Assembly: GCA_051294375.1 (NCBI GenBank)
Contig: CM119264.1
Coordinates: 1,223,923-1,287,922 of the forward strand
Reading direction: 5' to 3'
DNA from: Paraspadella gotoi
Taxonomy: Eukaryota > Chaetognatha
Length of the DNA stretch: 64,000 nucleotides
Part shown: positions 17,807-43,696 of the stretch, piece after piece
Position numbering within the stretch: position 1 is the stretch's first letter
Layout: each line of letters opens with the position of its first letter
Translations under genes and position numbers: made by a program
The notes under the pieces: generated by a model
Database searches by the model: none
What the model was told of the DNA's origin: nothing
What the model saw: the letters and a program-made list of their open reading frames with translations, nothing else

Positions 17807-19013
17807 AACAATCTCTCTCATTAGACCAAACATCACTAAGCTTTTCATACCATCTGTGCCCCTTGTCATTTTGTTTATGTAAATAATCGCAGAGTCTACA
17901 GAAACCTTCTCTCAACAACTCGATTCTAACTTCGTGATCTTTTCTCCAGTCGTGAAATCTATTGTATGTTTTGTCATCCATGTTTTTCAAGTAATTAGCC
18001 AATTCTTGTGGATGAAACTTTATTGCTTCAATGTAGGATCCCGGAGGCGCTTGAGTAGCATAGTCCGCCCCTCCTAACACTACCGGCACTGCGGTCGTCC
18101 ACTCCAGCTTCTTCCACAGTTTGTGGGTAATGTAATCACGACAAAGAGAATTTTCAAAGGAAAGAAAAAACTTGTAATCTCGAGTCAACATCGCGTCACA
18201 TTCCCCTTCACGTTTTTTCGAGCATTTTTTCTCCCCACATTTTCCATAAATGTCAACAGGGATGTGACGCCGAAGTTGCTCTACATACTTTTCACGTTTG
18301 CTTGGTGTTTGGCAATTGCTAACGAACCAAGCAACGAGCTTGGTCTTATTGGCCGCGTAATCGATTTTCTTTTCACTTAATGTTACTCTTTTTTTCTTCA
18401 CTACGAATCCGTAAGGAATTGGAATATCGCTGTCGAGTCGATACGTCATGGTCAAATTAAAAATTGGTCCGAAGACGTCAGGGTCTGGTGGCCAGGATGG
18501 ATTCACAATCGGAAGGAGCGACGGCGACTCGAGATTGAGAAAAACCCATTTTTGTCCTTTCCGCTTGAAAGGTGGAAAGTCAAAATGTTTAACGATCGAT
18601 GAGGCGCTCGTTTTGTTTCTTCTTATGTCGGCCCCGTGAAAGATGACGACGTCGGCGTCATTTAATCGATCCCGATCTTTCGTAATCTCGCATCTTTTCT
18701 CCTCGCAATTATTTTGCACGAACGGTTTGGATCCGAAGCCAAAATGAAAGTCCGCATTCAAGAAGAACGAAGTCCACAAAAGGATGACTTTGTGATAATT
18801 CGATTTCGTAGTTTGCGATTCTCTCGTTTTCGGAAGAGTTGAATGAAAGAGTTCGACGTTTTGATTCGCATATTTGATCGTGTCCCTTTTTCTCATCGAC
18901 CTTTCTGGCGGGAATCGCAAGGTTTCATTGATGATGTAAAATGCAATGAACGAAGTGGCGACGATAGCTGCGAAATTGCGAATCCAACGTGTTTGGGAAT
19001 TCATTCTGGCCAT
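17781..19013 (-). CDS. Alpha-1,3-fucosyltransferase (GT10), single exon, 410 aa
   Basis: Golgi type II membrane enzyme of glycosyltransferase family 10, which transfers fucose from GDP-fucose to N-glycan or glycolipid GlcNAc. Seen: a short cytosolic N-terminus, a membrane anchor at about residues 11-30 (FAAIVATSFIAFYIINETL), an acceptor-side WVFLNLESP motif at about 158, MTYRLDSDIPIPYG at about 189, WFVSNC, and the donor-binding segment FLSFENSLCRDYITHK with VPVVLGGADY and PPGSYI. A C-terminal Cys cluster (FCRLCDYL, RDCYP) follows. The length is normal for the family and the frame is uninterrupted. Oddity: the near-invariant Glu of the family's Y-x-T-E-K motif is His here (YITHK), so activity is uncertain. 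The lack of introns suggests either a retrocopy or the intronless form common in this family. Confidence 0.95.
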   Translation of the reverse strand: MARMNSQTRWIRNFAAIVATSFIAFYIINETLRFPPERSMRKRDTIKYANQNVELFHSTLPKTRESQTTKSNYHKVILLWTSFFLNADFHFGFGSKPFVQNNCEEKRCEITKDRDRLNDADVVIFHGADIRRNKTSASSIVKHFDFPPFKRKGQKWVFLNLESPSLLPIVNPSWPPDPDVFGPIFNLTMTYRLDSDIPIPYGFVVKKKRVTLSEKKIDYAANKTKLVAWFVSNCQTPSKREKYVEQLRRHIPVDIYGKCGEKKCSKKREGECDAMLTRDYKFFLSFENSLCRDYITHKLWKKLEWTTAVPVVLGGADYATQAPPGSYIEAIKFHPQELANYLKNMDDKTYNRFHDWRKDHEVRIELLREGFCRLCDYLHKQNDKGHRWYEKLSDVWSNERDCYPQLMTWD

Positions 19014-19029
19014 TTATTTGGGAAAACTG

Positions 19030-19345
19030 TTAGGGACAATATATATCAATGAGAAGGGTCAGAAGTTTCATTTGAAAAAAAACTTCCCAAATGAGAAAAC
19101 TTTCAATGGACCAAAATTTTATAAAATTGCTAGAAGCACAGGTAATTAATTTTTTGATATTTATTTATAAATAGGAAATGTCAATTTGTTTTTAAATTTT
19201 CTGGATTCAAAAGGCGTATAAAAAGTTGTCGCACAAAATATAATTCTTTTTTAAAATATTTTGATGATAAGTGGTCGAAATTAAGAAAAAACCTTAAAAA
19301 ATCATCATCATATGATAATTTTAACAGTTTTTACTAATTAATTGC
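19030..19345. repeat. Interspersed repeat R3 (uninterrupted copy)
   Basis: Matches 4995-5715, 12670-13400 and, inverted, 52560-52925. Shared features are caatgg..gggtc, ttcaatggaccaaaatttta, agaagcac..taattaat and a catcatcat core. Here the sequence runs on where the LTR relic interrupts the kinase-locus copies. Confidence 0.65.
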
Positions 19346-19349
19346 GCTC

Positions 19350-19740
19350 CGAGTACTCGCGAATCACTTTTCGGTCGGTCGGTCTGTCCCACTTTCATTA
19401 AAAATGCTTTTAGCAGTTCGTTTCTCATTTGTTAAGACAAGAAAAAACTTAAAATCTAAGTGACTGCTAGCGCCGCATTCAGGAAATCTTAAAACTATAG
19501 GGAATAAAAGACGGAATTTCGATGCAGTGCGTGTCATAAATATACGGGCAAAAAAAGGTTTTTGGTTGCGACGCGAGTACTCGCTTTTTGGTCGGTCTGT
19601 CTGTCTGTCTGTCGGTCCGTCGGTATGGCTGTCCGTTGGTCTTTCCCACTTACATTGGTTACTTATTATTCTAATTACTCATGGTTTGAAACATTTTAGC
19701 GAAAATGATATTTCAGCCAAACAATGAATACCGATAATGG
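19350..19740. repeat. Repeat with TCGGTCGGTCTGTCTG tetranucleotide core
   Basis: gagtactcgcg followed by tcggtcggtctgtc and ccactt(t/a)cattaaaaa is repeated at 48570-48815. Related TCGGTCCGTC blocks lie at about 36215-36265, 47785-47810 and 61400-61435. Confidence 0.6.
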
Positions 19741-19865
19741 ATTTGTTTATTGATGTTCCCATTAAAATTTTCATTTAATTTAATTTAACTAGTACAAGCC
19801 ATTCCTTACAAGCGGGCCAAGGCATCATCTTTTGAACGTCATCCATTATTGTGAAATTTAAACGA

Positions 19866-19877
19866 GACAGAGAAAGA

Positions 19878-19965
<88 letters not shown>
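19866..19965. repeat. (GA)n microsatellite
   Basis: About 100 bp of nearly pure GA dinucleotide. Confidence 0.95.
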
Positions 19966-19966
<1 letters not shown>

Positions 19967-20204
19967 AGAAATGATTGTAAACTTTAGGAATTATTTTTTT
20001 TTAAATATTGGCTCACGACATAAAAGGAATAAATAGTAGTAAAATCAACGGAAGAAATTTTTTTTTTTCTTTTTTCTAATTTTTAAAGTTTCGGAGTCAA
20101 CCGGTTGGCGATATCAAAAACAGGTTTCTAAAAAATATTCGCGAAGTAAGAGTAATTAGTAGAGTGGAGCACTGGAACATGAATTTTATATGAGTGAACA
20201 AAAA

Positions 20205-20400
20205 AGGATATTTAGACTGTGGATAAGGCGCTCAGTGGACTGAAGAGTGCTATCCGTAACTTCTTTAACCCGATCTAACAGCCATGGAATGGGTGCTGGG
20301 CTTGGTACCAGGTTTAAGGGTTTTCCACGCCTCCAAAGCGGCTTACGGCTGTCCTCACGCTTCCCGCAGGGTAGGTACCGGGTTGTAATGTAGTAAAAAC
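20205..20400 (-). mobile_element. SINE-like repeat S1, inverted copy
   Basis: aaggcgctcagtggactgaag, ggtaccaggtttaagg and cccgcagggtaggtaccggg match the complement of S1 copies such as 27030-27290. Confidence 0.65.
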
Positions 20401-20751
20401 TTATATGATTAAACGTTTTAGTCATTTTTCGCAGCTTTAACCTAAAAATATCATGAAACATATTTTACAAGTTTTTCTTTTTTTTTCTTGAAAATCCGAA
20501 CCTGTTCTTAAAATTAAAAGAAATTGTGATTTTAAAATTGTATAATGATAATGAAAATTTAATTAATGACACTGTTATGCAATTTTTTTTTTTTGAAAAA
20601 GGGCTTAATTATTTTTTTATTACATATACAAAGGCAGCAAAAAACTTTGTTACATCGCTCAATCTTTTCATCACTCCACTCTAGTAATTAGTTCTACCTA
20701 AAACAAAGAAAAACTGAATTCATGAGAGGCAACTGGAAAGAAAGGAGTCTT

Positions 20752-20752
<1 letters not shown>

Positions 20753-20782
<30 letters not shown>

Positions 20783-20817
20783 GTATTATTAGTATTATTA
20801 GTATTATTAGTATTATT

Positions 20818-20891
<74 letters not shown>

Positions 20892-20892
20892 C
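20753..20892. repeat. (ATT)n / (TATTAG)n microsatellite
   Basis: About 140 bp of ATT trinucleotide with an interspersed ttagtattattag phase. Confidence 0.97.
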
Positions 20893-21114
20893 GCAGGAAA
20901 TGGACCTGATGGATCTGATAGACCAAATAATTTGTCTCTCTTGACTTCTCCGTCTTTTCCTTCTGCATCTGGACCAATCACGACGAGCTTGCCTCTCTTG
21001 GCTTTTCCGTCTTTTCTTCTGGTTGACCAATCAGAGAGGAGCCTTCCCCTGGAAACCGACGCCAGGGAAGAGGAGAGGGAACGAGATCACTCTCAACTTA
21101 CCATCGAAGGAACG

Positions 21115-21425
21115 GAATCGAATCAAATCGGAATCGAATCGGAATCGAATCGGAATCGAATCGGAATCGAATCGGAATCGAATCGAATCGAATCGGAATC
21201 GATCGGAATCGAATCGGAATCGATCGGAATCGAATCGGAATCGAATCGAATCGAATCGGAATCGAATCGGAATCGAATCGGAATCGAATCGGAATCGAAT
21301 GGAATCGGAATCGGAATCGAGAATCGAATCGAATCGGAATCGAATCGGATCGATCGGAATCGAGATCGGAATCGAATCGGAATCGAATCGGAATCGCAAT
21401 CCGCGAATCGAATCCGCAATCGCGA
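21115..21425. repeat. GGAATCGAATC minisatellite
   Basis: About 300 bp of 5-6 bp subunits (GGAATC/GAATC) arranged mostly as an 11-bp unit, with deletions. It is open in several frames, but this is a composition effect and not a gene. Confidence 0.95.
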
Positions 21426-21554
21426 TCGGCGACGCGAGTGATTAAACCAACGACTCGATGATTGATGAATCACCATCGGAATCTGACCAATGAGAAAGGG
21501 GCTTCATGCCATCGGGAAAAGAGAGCCCATGTCGTTGATCCGGTGCCCTGTATA

Positions 21555-21880
21555 ATAGGAAACCGTTTTTGTATTGAATTCATTCTGTCTCACACCGTTC
21601 TTCGCTTGTTATATTTCTCAGAATAAAATCCACTTTTGGTTTCATGTTGAAATCTCTGTCTACTTACTTAATGTGGTGGCGCGGTGGGATTCGAACACAC
21701 GCCTCCGAAGAGAACTCACATCAAATTCTATTTATTATATTTGTTTACCTGTCTGTTTATTCTGCATAATCTCCACCAACTATCGTTATCTCCTCGTGTG
21801 TTAAATGTTAATAAAACTTCACTATATTTCTACTAATAACCACGCCTATTCCTTCGTTGTGGTGGCACCGGTGGGATGAC
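21555..21880 (+). mobile_element. LTR relic with two tRNA-Leu-like primer-binding sites
   Basis: LTR-like sequence (TATAATAGGAAACC, agaataaaatccac) ends at TTAATG. TGGTGGCGCGGTGGGATTC (from 21674) follows, and it continues into acgcctccgaagagaa, the complement of a tRNA-Leu 3' half. A second TGGTGGCACCGGTGGGAT begins at 21860. A third related fragment is at about 24100-24133. Confidence 0.6.
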
Positions 21881-22487
21881 ACAATGAAAAATAACGTGGC
21901 GAAACAGTCTCGTGCTGATTTTGTCCTTTAAAATTGTTTCTGAGCCAAATTATTGATCATTACTTTTGGTAAATATGTGGATATACACTACTGGACATTA
22001 ACTGTATCTGACCATAACCCTTGACCATCAACAAAAAAGCTAACTAGATCAAAAATAGTAAAAAAAGATGAAGCAATATAGCTCGAAACGCTTACAAAAT
22101 TTTAGACCATTGCTTTTATAAATGCAAAAAAAATATTAATATTATTAAAACAAAACTTTAACGATAACCTAATAGTTAACCGAGACCAAGATGAATATTT
22201 TTTACCCATCATTTCCTCAATTTATATGAATCATTTATTTGTAATTAGTCAATTAATCTAAATAATAATATGACAATTCATTTTAATTTTCTTTATGATG
22301 GAAGTTTCTCTGCTTACTCCCTTGTGTCTAATTATTTAATATTTCCAAGGTATTTTCAAAACCTTATATAATTACTATATTTTTCACTTTTTTCCAATTC
22401 TTTCAAACAAAAATAACATCATAAAAAAACATTTTAAATTAATAAAAAAAATTGATTGAATGATTTTGGAAAAAAATATTTTGAAAC

Positions 22488-22624
22488 TTGAGAATAATGG
22501 ATTATGAGTCAGGAAAAAAATTTTGCAATTCTAAAAAATCAGCCTCTAGCCTTTCGATTTTTCTAGAGGCTGATTTTTTTATTTTTTGATATTTTGATTT
22601 TCTATGCAAAACCATTATTCTCAA
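22488..22624. repeat. Hairpin element with nested inverted repeats
   Basis: A perfect 17-bp inverted repeat (AAAAAATCAGCCTCTAG at 22533-22549 and its complement at 22563-22579) lies inside an outer 13-bp pair (ttgagaataatgg at 22488 and ccattattctcaa at 22612). Confidence 0.85.
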
Positions 22625-22629
22625 TGAGC

Positions 22630-25600
22630 ATAGGTCGGACGAAATTTTTTTTCCAACAATTTGAAAAAATTTCAACTTTTCTAATTAGGCTTTTTTTTTG
22701 GGGAAATAAATAAATAAATTATTATACGATGGGTACATCTGAAAGTGATATGTCTCTAAATGAACAAAAAAATTTTCTTCAAGTTTTATTTTGAAATTTA
22801 AGTATTGTACCAATAGAAATAAGTGAGATACTCCCGCTTTGCCGAAATTTTTATTTAACAAAGATTTGTACTGCGTAATTTAAAAAAAAATATTTTTTTA
22901 AATAACTTTTGAAAGAAAAGAGGTAGCACGGTGGATGTGGTATCAAATTAAAGCCCTAATCATGGGACACCTTTCTAAAAGAGTTTTATTAAATTAAATC
23001 CATAAATCTTACACAGCTTTTGTTTAAATCAGAGTTAAAGTATAACAGTTTTTTGCTTTAAAAAATTTTAATGAAGGCATTAAAATTTTTTCTTTTTCTT
23101 TTGTAATTTAAAAAGGAAAGACTGAATTACATTTTTTTTATTATATTAAATTTTTTTATTCCATAAAATTGCTTATATTATTTCAGTTAAAGTAAAAAAC
23201 AAGCAAAATTTATGTTGTAGCTTGATAAAATGCATTTTTAAATATTAAAAATGATAAATACAAAAATGTTTCAAGCTTGATATAAACAGTCTGGACATCT
23301 ACCTTCTTGTCTGTGAAAAAAAAATCGTCATTTTTTCATTATCTTTAACTGCAAACTAAAAGCTTGACACACTGCTTGTTTAACATAATAAAGTTATAAA
23401 AAATTATATAGCTGGTAACATATTTGACAAAGCAAAACATCATTGTATTAAATTGTATTGATAATTTTTTTTAAATATAGCAAGGAATTTAATTCTATTA
23501 TTTATCATCCATTTTAATTAAGAAAAAATATTTCTCGTAATAGCCCATTGGAAAGGGTTCATTGACTGACTTAATGATAAAATTATTAGATTCCTTTACT
23601 GCCCCTATTTCACAAGATATAAAAGGTCATGGTTATCATGTCAATAAGTCCAGATTATCTGTACCCATTCTGCAACCTGCATTCTAAATTTTCTTTTTTT
23701 CCCTTTCAAATGTATTAAATAAAAAATAATTTTGAGAGAACAATCGGTGTGGAGGATGCCATTGGTAAGCCTTAGTTACCCCACTTCCCGATCGAATTTT
23801 AAATAAGGTTTTTTTTCCATCAATTTGAGACATAACTCTAACTATTAGTACTATTATTTTTTATTTTTTCTATTAGAGTTCTATGAATAAATATGAATAA
23901 GTAACTTTTTAAAAAAATTTATCATCTTTCACCCTATATTCAGTCATATCTAAAAAACAAAAAAAGATTTTGCATTGATATTTTAGATATCAACATATGA
24001 AACTATAACGTTTTCAAAAAATAAAAGAAATATAATAATATTGAACAGTGAATTTTTTTTATGCACGGAACAGTAACGTTACGCCATTTTTTCATTGTGT
24101 CGGATTCGAACCCACGCCTCCGAAGAGACTATTATTATCCATTATTAAGAAGGATGCGAAGAAGACGAACGGACAAAACGGAAATACGGATTCAGTTGGA
24201 ACGTAAGGATGTACGGACGGACGATTAAAAATATAGTCGGACGAACGGTCGTGCGGACAGAGAGAGGAGTGGATGAAGAGTGTAGACATTTTTATTATTT
24301 TTTTTATTTTTATTATTTTCTATGTCTGAGAGGGTCGCGTGTTTGATTCGTCGGCCGTAGGTTGAACTGGCTTTAACATGGAGCAAAGATTTATAAATCT
24401 CAAATGTCATAAATGTCGAATAAATGACGAATAAATCGTGAATAAGTTTATTATTGAAGATAACAAATAAATAGCGAAATCAATTTCGTATAATAAATTG
24501 GTGTGGAAAATCCTTGGATTCCGTAAAAACTATGGTTCCATTCAGCCGATCTTTTCCAGAGAAACGATTATGATCGAATGACAAGTGACGAGGTTTTCGG
24601 CCGAAAGAAAGTCACGAGAAAGCAACTGGAACGGTGAAAAGACTGGTCTGAAAAGGTCAACTAATAGACCAGGGAAAAATGACCGGACGCGAGGTCACAA
24701 AATCTTTCTATCAAGACTCTCTCAGAGTACTTGGTTTAACTATCAATGAAGCGGCATAATATTTCGAAGAATATTTTGATTATACAAAAGGACTTATATT
24801 TTGTAATCCATAATCTATTCTTGTTTGCATTTTGTATCTGAAATCATTTTTGTCTGCAGAGAAAGGAATAGAGTAGGGTTAGGAGTACATTTGAAAACGG
24901 TAAGGTAAGGTAAGGTAAGGCACAGCAATAATACAAATTTATGTAAAAGGGAGAGAGGAGAGGGAAGTCGCGCGGTCTTCAGTGAGCAGTAAAACTGGGG
25001 CCCGATCCCGATGCACTCCGCGGGAGAAAAGAAGCCCCTGGCGGTAGGGGGGGGGGTCTATCCTGTTTTTATTTTTATAAATAATATTTTTCCCTAAATT
25101 GAAATGAAAATTACAAAATATTATACTAAATTTAAAAAAAATTATATCAAGACACATTTTTTTAAAAAAAGTATTAAATTTATTTTAAAGTTTTACTAAA
25201 TATCTTACCGTTGTCTTGTGGAAATACAGGGAACGTCTACCTCACACAATACTTTTATATTGAAAAATCGCATTATCTAAAGGCAGAACAGAAAGGGGCC
25301 GAGTGGAGAATTTTGTTAAGAAATTAAGTTCTTGCATGATAAAGAATACACTATAAGCCGCATAGATTTTTTTTTCTCTTTTCTGTTTCCTTTATTAAAT
25401 TTCTTGATGAAGATAAATAAAAAAAAATATCCTCATATCAACAGCAACGACAATAATGTCCTGTGAAAATTGTGAAAATTAACTTCACTCCTAAACCGTG
25501 GGAACCGAATCACAGTTGCCTTTTTCTCTCTATTCACGTCGCGTCTTCACAGTGAATTTTTTTCTGTGATCTAAGATGAAGTTCGAGAGAAAATAGGACG
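22630..25600. other. Intergenic AT-rich DNA, no gene seen
   Basis: No supportable gene. Contains an LTR fragment near 24100, (ggtaa)n at about 24900-24918, and a G-rich SINE-like patch at about 24950-25070 (gggcccgatcccgatgc). Confidence 0.55.
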
Positions 25601-25688
25601 TCTCTTTAAGTTTTATTTAACTAACTTAATTTGTACATTTTTAATTACAAAATACAAAATAGAAAAATGTTAATTGTTTTCACATCTA

Positions 25689-41514
<15,826 letters not shown>

Positions 41515-43690
41515 TGTTTCTGTTTCTGTTTTTTATTTTTTTTTAGTTTATTTTTTTCCGTTTTAAATGTATAATTTTTCCAATTTTTGACACCAAATGT
41601 GTTTGTTCCTCTTGTTTCCAAATCAAAACGAATCGAGGCCTTTTTTTCCCAACCCGCCCCATTTTATGTTAAATTCGGAATTAGATTAATTTAAAGGTTA
41701 GAGGTTAGGGATAAAGTTAGTGATTGGTTTGTGATTAGGGTTAGGGACTTGTGTTTAGGGTTAGAAATTAAGGATAAAAAATTGGGGTTAGGGTTTAGAA
41801 TAAATTTAAATAGTGTTTGCATGTTTGTACCTAAAAGTCTTAAAGTACAGTGTTCTTTCACAAGAAATAATTTATTAAATCTATTTTGTTTTATTATTTT
41901 TATCTGATATGCAAAATACCAAATCAAATATAAACTATTACTAAACACTAATCCTACCAGAATCGAAATCGAAATCCCTGTCTATTTACTTAAATGCTCT
42001 ATCTAATAAATTTAAAGTTAAGGATTAAAAATATATTTAGGTTAAATATTAAAGTTAAAAAATAAATTGTGGAATAAACGAACATTGGTCATTCTCGGTA
42101 AAGAGAGCCAAAATTTCGAATGCAGCCATCGAATGGAAGTTGGATTCTCGGCTGAGCATCGATTTGAATATGAAAGACGAAATCCGATCGATTAAGAAAA
42201 AAAATACGGAATTAGATTCGCTGTGAATCTTATTTTTAGCTGTGAGTGTGACACTTTTTTTGGTGAGAGATACTTGATATATAAAAAGAATTACATAATT
42301 AGTTGTTCGCCGGTATTAGTTTATTTCGATTTTACTTAACTTTACTTAATTAAGATATTATCAATATTAATATTCTCTGAAAGCCCTTAAAAAATGTGAA
42401 GCGAATGATATACTTACGAAAGCTCTAACCTAAAGATTAAGCTGCCCAGCCTTGGTTCAATTAAAAGAGTCAAAAGGGAATTATCTAACTTTTTTAATTT
42501 TTAAAAGAAATATATGACCAGTTTAACTTATTATAATATAAAATATTCGTATTGACGCTCGTGACAACGTGTGGGCGAGACCGTAGGGGGAAAAAAAGGG
42601 TTCGACGTCCGACGGTCGAGGATTTGATATCGGTGTCTTACTTTTCCCCGTTTCTCGAGAGAGAGAGAGAAAACGCGACGACGATTATGAAGACGATGAA
42701 AAAACGTGAAACCGGGAATGAATATCCCGATTATTTTTAAAATCTTACGAGTCAGGGCAGTTGCCTCCGACGTCGTACGGTTTTAACACCGTTTGTTGGC
42801 CTTATATTTCCAGAACGCGCCATTTCATCCTAAATTTTGAATTAGGTTAATTCTTTCAGTTAAAAACTAGGTTAGGGGTGAAAATTAGGAACAAGGGTTT
42901 AAGGGTTAGAGTTTAAGATTAGGGTTAGGAATTGGATTATAAGTTTAAGAACGTTTTTCTATTAAATATTAAAGTTAAAATTAAATACTGGATTAAAAGA
43001 ACAGAAGTTGGGCGCTCTGCGAAAAGACAGTCACAAACTCATTGTCTGCTAACAAAACAAAATTTGTTTTCTCTCTAACTTTCACGTGTCATAAAGAATA
43101 AAAGATAATGGTTTGAAGTATATATAACATGTTTATTTCAGCGATTAAATTAGTAGAAAATTAGCAAATGAATTAAAACTAAAATTACAGATTAATTAAC
43201 AAAAACATCAACTCATTTCTCATTTTCAGCTTTATTACTAATTGTCGGTATCATTTCAATTCTGAAAATTGGTACAACCATTATAAATGTATCCATTCAT
43301 TTAATGAAGAAGCTATCTTGCCACTGATTTTGGACAGGGTTTGTTGGTTTAAGGCCTTACTTAAGGGAGTGGTCTTTTCATACAATTGAAACATTCTTTG
43401 AAACATTATACCACTTCATTGATAGGGAAGCCAGGTACTCTAGGAGTGAATAAACGAGACTGTGAGAGAGTCTTGATCGAAAGCTTGCAGGGACCTGCTA
43501 TGTCATTACCTTGTAAGAGTGATGGAGGCCTTAAACCATAGCTTATTTATTAAATGAATGGATAATTTTTATATTGGTTGTACCAATTTCATATTCTTGT
43601 TTGCGTTTTGGATCTGCAATCACTTTTGTCAGTACATTCATCTGCTTCGTCCAACTGCAATAACCATTTAAAACGTCCATCTTCAGTTAC
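41515..43690. other. Intergenic region with TTAGGG-like degenerate repeats
   Basis: Between the protease start and the HES 3' end. Degenerate gttagggttaggg tracts at about 41695-41800 and 42860-42935 belong to a dispersed repeat also at 7480-7640, 15000-15120 and 58080-58480. Also holds one arm of the 36.8-kb inverted-repeat family (42355-42545) and an R1 element (43256-43605). Confidence 0.6.
43256..43605. mobile_element. R1 MITE-like element with terminal inverted repeats
   Basis: Begins ggtacaaccattataaatgt, then ccattcatttaat..aagctatcttg; ends cttatttattaaatgaatgg, then ggttgtacc, in inverted orientation. The internal part (cttaagggagtggtcttttc) recurs at 51040-51300, 51880-52145, 52195-52460 and 60220-60480; half copies lie at about 8033-8120 and 15520-15590. 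Confidence 0.75.
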
Positions 43691-43696
43691 CTCCAA

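Noticed and set aside
20694-21030. Long open frames of poly-Ile / poly-Asn at the ATT microsatellite
   Set aside because: They arise purely from the trinucleotide run; no start context, homology or exon structure.
21023-21476. Open frames through GGAATCGAATC repeats
   Set aside because: Several frames on both strands are open at once because the unit lacks stops; a composition effect.
41690-41810. Interstitial telomere
   Set aside because: The TTAGGG-like units are irregular and share flanks with other dispersed copies.
42552-42740. GC-richer open frame upstream of HES 3' end
   Set aside because: Short, with no recognisable motif; it could be a stray exon but I cannot support it.
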